NCBI GenBank assembly: GCA_028687155.1
Contig: JAQUAR010000078.1
Coordinates: 1 to 6,944, forward strand
Direction: 5' to 3'
Length of the DNA stretch: 6,944 nt
Source: Methylacidiphilaceae bacterium
GTDB lineage: Bacteria; Verrucomicrobiota; Verrucomicrobiia; Methylacidiphilales; Methylacidiphilaceae
In this document: positions 1 to 5,611 of the stretch, piece after piece
How positions within the stretch are numbered: the first letter of the stretch is position 1
How the letters are laid out: every line of letters begins with the position of its first letter
The notes under the pieces: model-generated
Databases searched by the model: none
What the model was told of the DNA's origin: nothing
What the model saw: only the letters and a program-made list of their open reading frames with translations
Made by a program: the position numbers and the translations under genes

Positions 1-309
1 GGGTCGAGCGCGTTGGACAATATTTTTGTCGAACGGCTCTGGCGCAGCCTCAAGCATGAGGACGTGTATCTGAAGGGGTACGGCACGGTGGCCGAGTTGG
101 CGCACGGGCTGGCGGAGTATTTCGCCTTCTACAACGGCGAGCGTCCGCACCAGTCGCTGGGCTACCGAACACCAAACGCCGTTTACGCGGATGGCAATGG
201 AGGAAGGGCCAAGCATCCCGGACCATTTCGGCGGAACGCGGGGAGAACGCCCTGCGCAACCACAGGGCAGCGCTGTTCCGCTGCGACTGAAGTAATCAAT
301 GCAGCTTAA
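1..309 (+). CDS. IS3-family transposase (OrfB/integrase-core), C-terminal part
   Basis: This is the C-terminal end of a DDE integrase-core transposase; the start and the first two catalytic aspartates lie left of the window. The reading frame is open from base 1 to TAA at 307-309, giving 102 visible residues. The segment DNIFVERLWRSLKHEDVYLK is typical of IS3-family OrfB proteins, and the Glu at bases 31-33 should be the last residue of the DDE triad. It is followed by the standard ending YNGERPHQSLGYRTP. The last 40 or so residues, rich in Arg, Gly and Pro, are less conserved and longer than is usual after that motif. In a complete element this protein would be made as an OrfAB fusion by programmed frameshifting; that part cannot be seen here. 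Family assignment is firm, but the exact IS group is not determined. Whether the copy is intact cannot be judged. Confidence 0.9.
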   Translation, partial: GSSALDNIFVERLWRSLKHEDVYLKGYGTVAELAHGLAEYFAFYNGERPHQSLGYRTPNAVYADGNGGRAKHPGPFRRNAGRTPCATTGQRCSAATEVINAA

Positions 310-345
310 ATTCGGAGGAAATCTGTCTTGCCATTGGGGTCCACT
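1..345 (+). mobile_element. Right end of an IS3-family insertion sequence
   Basis: The transposase stop codon at 307-309 is followed within about 20 bases by TCTTGCCATTGGGGTCCACT (roughly 325-345). This resembles the right terminal inverted repeats of IS3-family elements, whose outer ends often read GGGGTCCACT. The canonical terminal CA could be at 342-343, or the end could extend a few bases further, so the boundary is uncertain by about five bases. The left end is outside the window, so neither the matching inverted repeat nor the short target duplication can be checked. The element lies upstream of, and in the same direction as, the aminotransferase gene. Confidence 0.6.
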
Positions 346-611
346 GAACCCTTGCCCCATCGGCTCTTTGAATGGAAAAGCTGTTTCATCGAGCCTATTG
401 CATCGAAAACGTCGCTTCCTGTTTTACCCTTTCTTTCCTTCCCTGGCGCAGAATCACTTGACCGTTCATACAAAAAAGACCCTGGCCGGAAGGATCATGT
501 CGATCACTTTTCCCTTGTCGGCCCGCGATGGGGAGAGTATGCAAAAGCGTTCTGACCTTCGATCAACAGATGGATCGCTTCCACGGCTAGGTTTGAGGAG
601 ACAAGCGTCGT
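346..611. other. Intergenic region between the IS end and the aminotransferase
   Basis: No convincing gene is seen in these 266 bases. The short open frames present have no family motif and no ribosome binding site. The composition is more T-rich in 405-480 than in the neighbouring genes. A weak promoter candidate is TTGTCG (515-520), a 17-base spacer and TATGCA (538-543), which would give a leader of about 60 bases before the aminotransferase start. It matches the sigma-70 consensus poorly (4/6 and 3/6), so it is only a suggestion. GAGGAG at 595-600 is the likely ribosome binding site of the next gene. Confidence 0.4.
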
Positions 612-2024
612 ATGCCTTTTGATCTTCCGGGATTAGTTCGTTCCCGCATGGGTGAAAACTACTCCCTCCACCAAAAGTATCTCAACTGCACCCTAGTCCG
701 GGTACAACAGGTGATCGGCTTCGACAAGGTCTACGAGCGGGCAAAGGGAGCCTATCTCTACGACCGGGAGGGCAACGAGTATCTCGATTTTCTCAGCGGA
801 TTCGGCGTCTTTTCGATCGGACGAAATCACCCTGTGCCCCAAAAGGCGATCCGCGACGTCCTTGAAATGGACCTGCCCAACATGGTCCAGATGGACTCGG
901 CGCTTCTCAGCGGGCTCTTGGCGGAAGCACTGGTCAAGCGGTTCGCCGCCCAGGGCGCCCCTCACCTCGATGCCGTCTTCCTTTGCAATAGCGGAACCGA
1001 GGCCATCGAGGGTGCAATCAAGTTTGCGCGGTCCGGAACGGGTCGGCCACGACTCCTTTCGCTCCGAAACTCTTTCCACGGCCTGTCGATGGGATCGCTC
1101 TCCCTGACCGGCAATCCCTTTTTTCATGAGGGTTTCGCTCCGTTTCTGCCCGGTTGTCAAACCGTCCCTCTGGGCGATCTGGCCGCTCTGGAACAGGAGC
1201 TGCGGAAGGGGGACGTGGCTGCGCTGGTCGTCGAGCCCGTGCAGGGTAAAGGCGTCCAGTTTCCCAAGGACGATTATTTTGTGCAGGCCCAAGCCCTTTG
1301 CCGGCGCTACGGAACCCTCCTGGTCTGCGATGAAGTTCAAACCGGCCTCGGGAGAACCGGAAGGTGGTTTGCCTTTGAGCATTGGGGGCTCGAACCGGAT
1401 ATCGTGACTCTCGCCAAAGCCCTTTCGGCCGGCTATGTACCCTGCGGAGCCTTCGTCACGCGCCGGTCGATCTACCAGAAGGTTTTCAACCGGCTCGACC
1501 GCTGTATCGTCCACTCGTCTACCTTCGGGCGGAACAATCTTGCCTGCGTCTGCGGATTGGCGGCTCTCTCGGTCCTAGAAGAAGAACGACTGGTGGAGAA
1601 CGCCGCCCGGATGGGGGAACGGCTCGAACAGGGCCTCTTGGCGCTCCAGAAGAAGCATGAGATCGTCAAAGAGATCCGGGTCAAGGGCCTCATGATGGCC
1701 GTCGAGTTCGCCGAGCCGCGTTCCTTGGGACTCAAGGTGGCTTGGAAGACGGTGCATGCCCTCGATCCCGGCCTCTTCCCCCAACTCGTCGTTTCGCAGT
1801 TGATGGCAAAGCACCGCATACTGACGCAGGTCGCCGCCAACAATGCGGACGTGATCAAGGCGCTTCCTCCCCTGATCGTCGGGGCTAAGGAGATCGATGG
1901 TTTTCTGGATGCGTTGGACTCGGTCTTGATCGATCTCCGCAAGTTTCCCGGCCCCCTGTGGGACATGGGGACGAACTTCGTGAAAGCGATGCGCAACGCC
2001 ACCGAGCAGCCGGTCTCGGTCTAG
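612..2024 (+). CDS. Class-III PLP-dependent aminotransferase (ornithine/acetylornithine type)
   Basis: This 470-residue protein is a complete fold-type I, class-III aminotransferase, which moves an amino group, usually from an omega-amino donor, to a keto acid using pyridoxal phosphate in the cytoplasm. Visible motifs are CNSGTEAIEGAIKFAR (residues 125-140; phosphate-cup SGT at 127-129), NSFHG (153-157, ring-stacking region), VVEPVQGKG (206-214), CDEVQTGLGRTG (239-250; Asp240 pairs with the PLP nitrogen), TLAKALSAGYVPCGA (266-280; Lys269 forms the Schiff base) and HSSTFGRNNLAC (301-312). All catalytic residues are present. The ATG at 612 is preceded by GAGGAG at 595-600, an 11-base spacing; the next ATG (648) has no such site. 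The tail beyond about residue 440, including LWDMGTNFVKAMRNA, extends past the usual domain. Substrate is not determined: ornithine, acetylornithine, GABA, putrescine or a HpnO-like hopanoid role are all possible. It stands alone, facing the glycosylase gene. Confidence 0.9.
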   Translation: MPFDLPGLVRSRMGENYSLHQKYLNCTLVRVQQVIGFDKVYERAKGAYLYDREGNEYLDFLSGFGVFSIGRNHPVPQKAIRDVLEMDLPNMVQMDSALLSGLLAEALVKRFAAQGAPHLDAVFLCNSGTEAIEGAIKFARSGTGRPRLLSLRNSFHGLSMGSLSLTGNPFFHEGFAPFLPGCQTVPLGDLAALEQELRKGDVAALVVEPVQGKGVQFPKDDYFVQAQALCRRYGTLLVCDEVQTGLGRTGRWFAFEHWGLEPDIVTLAKALSAGYVPCGAFVTRRSIYQKVFNRLDRCIVHSSTFGRNNLACVCGLAALSVLEEERLVENAARMGERLEQGLLALQKKHEIVKEIRVKGLMMAVEFAEPRSLGLKVAWKTVHALDPGLFPQLVVSQLMAKHRILTQVAANNADVIKALPPLIVGAKEIDGFLDALDSVLIDLRKFPGPLWDMGTNFVKAMRNATEQPVSV

Positions 2025-2036
2025 CCGGGCCTCTCT

Positions 2037-2092
2037 CCCAAGCGTTCCCTGCGGCTTGCAAAATGGGCCTGTCTGCTTCGCTCTCGCTTGGG
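2037..2092. terminator. Inverted repeat between convergent genes, possible terminator
   Basis: CCCAAGCG (2037-2044) and CGCTTGGG (2085-2092) form a perfect 8-base inverted repeat in the 96-base gap between the stop of the aminotransferase (2024) and the stop of the minus-strand glycosylase (2121). The right arm is followed by only three T residues, and the loop is about 40 bases. It could therefore act as a shared structure for both converging transcripts, but it is not a classic intrinsic terminator. Confidence 0.3.
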
Positions 2093-2120
2093 TTTCCCTC
2101 CTTGCAGCATGAACGTCAGG

Positions 2121-3032
2121 CTAAAAGGTAAGCTCCGCCTCTTCTTCCGGGCTGAGCTCCAATTCCCGAGCCGGGCTGCGGCCGGCAGCCTGTCGGTACC
2201 AGAAGTAGAGAAGCTGCTGCGCGTAGCCTCCGTACGGCCCGAAGTAAGTAAGGGCAAACTCCGCGAGCTCCCTTGCCGGGATCCGCGCCCCTTTGGGAAA
2301 GTAGAGACTCCTCAAAAGCCTCTCCATCCAGACGTCGATGGGGAAGGAGTCGAGCCTTCCCAGTCCGAAAAGAAGCACACAGTCGGCGATCTTCTCGCCC
2401 ACGCCGGGAAGCTCGCAGAGGCGGGCGCGGGCTTCCCGGGTGGGTTGGGTTCGAAGGTTGGGAAAGAAATCCGCATGGTCCGCGAGGTGGCGGGCGGTCG
2501 CTTGCAGGAAGCGCGCACGAAAGCCCAGGCGATGGGCGAGAAGCTGCTCCTGCTTGGCGGACGCGAGCGCTTCCGGCGTCGGGAAAGTGAAAAACCGCCC
2601 TCCGGCAATGGAGCTTCCCCAGCTCTCCCGCAGCTTCCAGGTGATCCGACGGATCTCCGGGATCGGCTTGACGGGGGAGCAGAGAAAGCTCGCCAGAGAT
2701 TCCCAGGGATCCTGGCTCAGGATACGGAGTCCCCGACCCGCCGATCGAGCGGCGGCAAGCGCCGGATCGGACGGGAGTTCTTGGAGGATCTGCTCCCAGT
2801 TAAGGGAGAGGGTAAGGTAATCGAGCAGAGCCTGCCGATCCCCGTGGAGGCTTTCGATCCGGCAGCCGTCCGGCTCGGGAATGATCCGGTAGGCGGAGGA
2901 ACCGATGACCCCGACTCAGGAGCCATCCCGCAGCTTGCCCCACGAGAAGGTCTGTCCGCAGGAAAAAGAATGCTCGCAATCGATCTGCAAGCGGCTGATC
3001 CGGCCGAGGCTTTTCCAGCCGCCGCGAGTCAC
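2121..3032 (-). pseudogene. 8-oxoguanine DNA glycosylase (OGG1-type) with an in-frame TGA
   Basis: Translated on the minus strand, this is an OGG1-type bifunctional glycosylase/AP lyase that removes 8-oxoguanine from DNA. In order: N-domain FSCGQTFSW then DGS*VGVIGSSAYRI; the helical part QDPWESLASFLCS; LGFRARFLQATARHL; and the helix-hairpin-helix LPGVGEKIADC with FPIDVW. The catalytic Lys (codon 2391-2393) and Asp (codon 2334-2336) are 19 residues apart, as are K249 and D268 in human OGG1. The only break is TGA at 2916-2918, where the family has Trp (human HWSGVL aligns with S*VGVI). No ATG, GTG or TTG lies in frame over the next 171 codons, until GTG at 2400-2402 inside the hairpin, so internal restart cannot give an active enzyme. 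The start is unsure: GTG 3032 (used here, about 303 residues), ATG 3068 or TTG 2990; none has a strong ribosome binding site. The stop is TAG at 2121-2123. Identity is firm; whether it is dead depends on whether the TGA is real. Confidence 0.85.
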
Positions 3033-3097
3033 CGTTTTCTCTATTGGGTTTAAGCCTGTTTTGGACATATTCTTTTGCGTCCGATTGTAAGGAAAAG
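3033..3097. promoter_or_regulatory. Short divergent intergenic region, glycosylase / dnaJ-like operon
   Basis: About 65 bases separate the divergent starts, or only 29 if the glycosylase starts at ATG 3068. The stretch is AT-richer than the flanking genes and must hold, or overlap, the promoter of the four-gene plus-strand run. A weak candidate is TTGGGT (3044-3049), an 18-base spacer and TATTCT (3068-3073), with 3/6 and 4/6 matches to sigma-70 boxes. AAGGA (3089-3093) lies 4 bases before the dnaJ-like ATG and is its probable ribosome binding site. No heat-shock sigma-32 box or CIRCE repeat was recognised. Confidence 0.35.
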
Positions 3098-4063
3098 ATG
3101 GAATTCCGTGATTATTACAAGATCCTCAATGTGCCGAGGAGCGCTTCCCCCGAGGAGATTCGCTCCTCTTTCCGAAAGCTGGCGCGTCAATATCATCCCG
3201 ACGTCGCCAAGGATAAGAAAAAAGACGAGGAGAAATTTCGGCAGATCAACGAAGCCTATGAGGTCCTCGGGGACCCGGAGAAGCGAAAGCGCTATGACCA
3301 GCTCGGCGCTTCTTGGCAAGAAGGGCAGGAGTTCCAACCGCCGCCACAATGGAAGGCTGGCAGCCGCTGGACGCAAACACCGGAGGAATTTGGCTTCCAT
3401 GTTGGCGGGACGGGCTTCAGCGACTTCTTCGAAGCCTTCTTTACCGACGGAGGGTCTTTGGGCTCTCTCTTCGGGCACCATCGTCCTTCGAGAATGGGGG
3501 TGCCGCGAGCGGGAGCCGACGTGGAAGCGGATCTGGCCATCACGCTCGAAGAAGCGCTCCACGGGACTTCCAAGGCCCTTCTCCTGCGCCGGCAACAATC
3601 CGGGAAACCGGGCGGGCGCACACAGACCTATCACGTCTCCATACCCGCCGGAGTCCGAGAAGGGCAGAGAATCCGGCTAGCCGGTCAAGGCCAATCGGCT
3701 CCGGCAGGCGGCCATCCGGGTGATCTTTTCCTACGCATCCGTTATGCCAAGCATCCCTACCTCCGCGTCGAAGGAAGCGATCTTCTTTACGAGCTCGAGC
3801 TTCCTCCTTGGTCGGCGGCATTAGGCACCCAGGCCGACATCCCTGCCCTAGGCGGCAGGGCGCGCCTGCGAATTCCTCCCGGATCGAGCTCCGGCCAAAA
3901 GTTCCGATTGGCGGGTCTTGGAATGCCGCGAAAAGGGGGAGGGCGGGGAGACCTCTACGTCACGCTGGCAATTCGGATGCCGAAATCCCCAACCCCGGAG
4001 GAGCGGGCTCTTTGGGAGAAGCTTGCCCAGGCATCGCCTCCCGAAGCGAGCAGAGGCGGCTGA
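3098..4063 (+). CDS. cbpA: CbpA-like DnaJ (class B J-domain co-chaperone)
   Basis: This 321-residue Hsp40 co-chaperone would stimulate the ATPase of DnaK and deliver client proteins to it. An N-terminal J-domain spans residues 5-70, with DYYKILNVP (5-13), helix FRKLARQY, the essential HPD at 33-35, and KRKRYDQLG (62-70). A Phe/Gly-containing linker follows (FGFHVGGTGFSDFFEAFF, 98-115), then two beta-barrel substrate-binding domains: roughly 142-215, with SIPAGVREGQRIRLAGQG, and 219-296, ending GGGRGDLYVTLAIRMP. The cysteine-rich zinc-binding domain of class-A DnaJ is absent, which makes it CbpA-like, as does the CbpM-like gene directly after it. The ATG at 3098 begins the domain and has AAGGA 4 bases upstream; the in-frame start at 3044 would add 18 residues the family lacks. 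It is the first gene of the plus-strand run and ends with TGA. Confidence 0.92.
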   Translation: MEFRDYYKILNVPRSASPEEIRSSFRKLARQYHPDVAKDKKKDEEKFRQINEAYEVLGDPEKRKRYDQLGASWQEGQEFQPPPQWKAGSRWTQTPEEFGFHVGGTGFSDFFEAFFTDGGSLGSLFGHHRPSRMGVPRAGADVEADLAITLEEALHGTSKALLLRRQQSGKPGGRTQTYHVSIPAGVREGQRIRLAGQGQSAPAGGHPGDLFLRIRYAKHPYLRVEGSDLLYELELPPWSAALGTQADIPALGGRARLRIPPGSSSGQKFRLAGLGMPRKGGGRGDLYVTLAIRMPKSPTPEERALWEKLAQASPPEASRGG

Positions 4064-4087
4064 ACTCTCGGGCGAGGAAAGGGAGCG

Positions 4088-4381
4088 ATGTCACCGCAAA
4101 AGGATTCCAGACCCTCGGTTGAGTTGATTCTCTACGAAAGCTTGCCACCGAGATATTCCGCGGCGGCGCTGGCCGAGCTCACCGGGGTTCATCCCGAGAT
4201 GGTTCTCTGCTATTGGAGGCTCGGGCTCCTTCAGGCGGAGGAGCAAAAGCCCCAGGACCCCCTCTTCGATGACGACGCGCTCTTCCTGCTCAAGAGGCTA
4301 GAGCAGCTTCGCAAGGAATATAGTCTTTCCTTGCGGGCGCTGCGTCTTCTCGGCCATGCCTTGCATTCGCAGGAAGGATGA
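4088..4381 (+). CDS. cbpM: CbpM-like chaperone modulator (MerR-type HTH)
   Basis: This 97-residue protein resembles CbpM, the small partner that binds the J-domain of CbpA and inhibits its stimulation of DnaK; in Escherichia coli CbpM is about 100 residues. Residues 23-48 (YSAAALAELTGVHPEMVLCY WRLGLL) look like a MerR-type helix-turn-helix, and residues 58-95 form charged helices (DDDALFLLKRLEQLRKEY, then SLRALRLLGHAL) as in CbpM/MerR_2 proteins. It begins 24 bases after the dnaJ-like gene, behind a purine-rich stretch (4074-4085, GAGGAAAGGGAG) that overlaps the likely ribosome binding site. It ends with TGA at 4379-4381. Position, size and fold support the pairing with CbpA. The alternative is a stand-alone MerR-like DNA-binding regulator; no DNA target is visible. 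Confidence 0.75.
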   Translation: MSPQKDSRPSVELILYESLPPRYSAAALAELTGVHPEMVLCYWRLGLLQAEEQKPQDPLFDDDALFLLKRLEQLRKEYSLSLRALRLLGHALHSQEG

Positions 4382-4393
4382 GGGATAGACCGA

Positions 4394-5611
4394 TTGAAGG
4401 AGGGGGAAACACCGCTCGCCGAGCTGCTCCGGGCGCTCCTGGCCCAAGAGGGCTCGATCCCGTTTTGGCGCTTCATGGAGCTTGCCCTCTATCATCCCCG
4501 CCACGGCTATTACGCCCAATCGCCTTCCCGCCGGATCGGTCGAAGGGGAGACTACTACACCGGACCTAGCTCGGGCCCGGCCTTTGGCCGGCTCTTTTCC
4601 GAAGCGGTAGCCGAGGCTTGGGTTCTCCTGGGACGGCCGGAGATCCTCGATCTGTGGGAGCAGGGAGCCGGAGCAGGATGGCTCGCCTGCGACTTGGTCG
4701 GCTCGCTCCGAGCGCACGAGCCCCGCCTCGCGGAGCGAATCCGCTACACCATCGTCGAGCCGAGGGAGCTGCCGCGAAAGGAGCAGGAAGCGCGGGTGAG
4801 CGCGGCAGAACTTTCGGATCACTTTCGTTGGGTGGAGTCGTTTGACGGCACGGAGCGACTCGTCGGCATCTTCTTTTCCAACGAGCTGGTGGACAGCTTT
4901 CCGGTCCACCGGCTCGTCCGGCGGGGGGCCGGCTGGTCAGAGACCCTCGTCACGTGGAAGGAAGGGCGCTTCTGTTTCACGGAACAGCCTCCGCTCAGAG
5001 GAAGCCAATGGCAGGGCGTCCTGACGGAACTGGGCTCGGATCTTCCGGAGGGATGGGTCGTCGAGGTGAGCCTCGAGGCTCCCTCATGGATGCGCCGGGT
5101 CGGGACACTGCTCGACCGTGGACTCGTGTTCACCTTCGACTATGGCTTGCTTCCGCAGGAGCGTTTCGTTCCCGAGAGATCCACCGGAACTCTACGGGCC
5201 TATCGTCGTCACCTCCGGGAAGGAGATCTCCTTGCCCATCCTGGGGAACAGGACCTGACCGCCCATGTCGACTTCGGCAGACTCCAGAGAGTCGGGGAGG
5301 AGGCCGGATTGCAAACGTTGGCGTTGGTCGATCAGCACCACTTTTTCGTGGGGATTCTCTCCGCTTTGAGCGAACGCTCCGAAGGAAGGCTCCCCGACGG
5401 TCTGACTCCCGCAGGCTTTCAGACGCTGGCCCATCCGGGATTCCTTGGACGAACCCACCGCGTGCTGATTCAGAGCAAGGGGATCGGAGATGCCTCTTCC
5501 CTCTCCTGCTTGCGTTTCGCTCGCTCGGTTGGTTCTTGTCCTCCGGGGCGTCTACCCGCTACCAATAGGGCGTGCGTATCGATCTCTCCGAACGAATCGT
5601 CGGGCTGTTGA
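4394..5611 (+). CDS. MidA/NDUFAF7-family SAM-dependent methyltransferase
   Basis: This 405-residue protein belongs to the DUF185/COG1565 class I methyltransferases. The eukaryotic members (MidA, NDUFAF7) methylate an arginine of the complex I subunit NDUFS2 during assembly; the bacterial substrate is less certain. Motifs in order: FMELALYHPRHGYY (27-40), GDYYTGPSSGPAFGRLF (52-68), EQGAGAG (89-95, SAM-binding glycine loop), FFSNELVDSFPVHRL (160-174), FDYG (248-251), GTLRAYRRH (265-273) and DLTAHVDF (287-294). The TTG at 4394 is chosen because GAGGG (4380-4384) lies 9 bases upstream, and the next ATG, at 4475, would cut off the conserved N-terminal helix. It starts 12 bases after the cbpM-like stop, so the two are probably co-translated. 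Family similarity fades after VLIQSKG (357-363). The last 42 residues are Ser/Arg/Cys-rich, look non-native, and run 40 bases into the next gene. Confidence 0.9.
   Translation: MKEGETPLAELLRALLAQEGSIPFWRFMELALYHPRHGYYAQSPSRRIGRRGDYYTGPSSGPAFGRLFSEAVAEAWVLLGRPEILDLWEQGAGAGWLACDLVGSLRAHEPRLAERIRYTIVEPRELPRKEQEARVSAAELSDHFRWVESFDGTERLVGIFFSNELVDSFPVHRLVRRGAGWSETLVTWKEGRFCFTEQPPLRGSQWQGVLTELGSDLPEGWVVEVSLEAPSWMRRVGTLLDRGLVFTFDYGLLPQERFVPERSTGTLRAYRRHLREGDLLAHPGEQDLTAHVDFGRLQRVGEEAGLQTLALVDQHHFFVGILSALSERSEGRLPDGLTPAGFQTLAHPGFLGRTHRVLIQSKGIGDASSLSCLRFARSVGSCPPGRLPATNRACVSISPNESSGC

Noticed and set aside
328..555. A 75-codon frame between the IS and the aminotransferase
   Set aside because: It starts inside the probable IS terminal repeat, has no recognisable motif and no ribosome binding site.
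693..1514. 273-codon open frame on the minus strand
   Set aside because: It is antisense to the aminotransferase core, with no motif or ribosome binding site.
2121..2402. A stand-alone 93-residue protein starting at GTG 2402
   Set aside because: That GTG is the Val inside the conserved LPGVGEK hairpin of the glycosylase; the frame continues upstream with family similarity, so a start there would leave only a domain fragment.
2916..2918. TGA as selenocysteine or a reassigned Trp codon
   Set aside because: The family has Trp, not Cys or Sec, at this site; no selenocysteine insertion hairpin was recognised; and three neighbouring genes end in TGA while Trp is written TGG throughout the window.
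2088..3053. 321-codon open frame on the plus strand
   Set aside because: The opposite strand encodes the OGG-type glycosylase with many family motifs; the plus-strand translation is Arg/Gly/Pro-rich without any recognisable domain.
3044..3097. An earlier start for the dnaJ-like gene at 3044
   Set aside because: It would add 18 residues not found in the J-domain family and has no ribosome binding site; ATG 3098 fits both.
4378..4569. ATG at 4378 overlapping the cbpM-like stop as a start for the next gene
   Set aside because: It is in a different frame from the methyltransferase and yields a short product without motifs; the frame with MidA motifs starts at TTG 4394.
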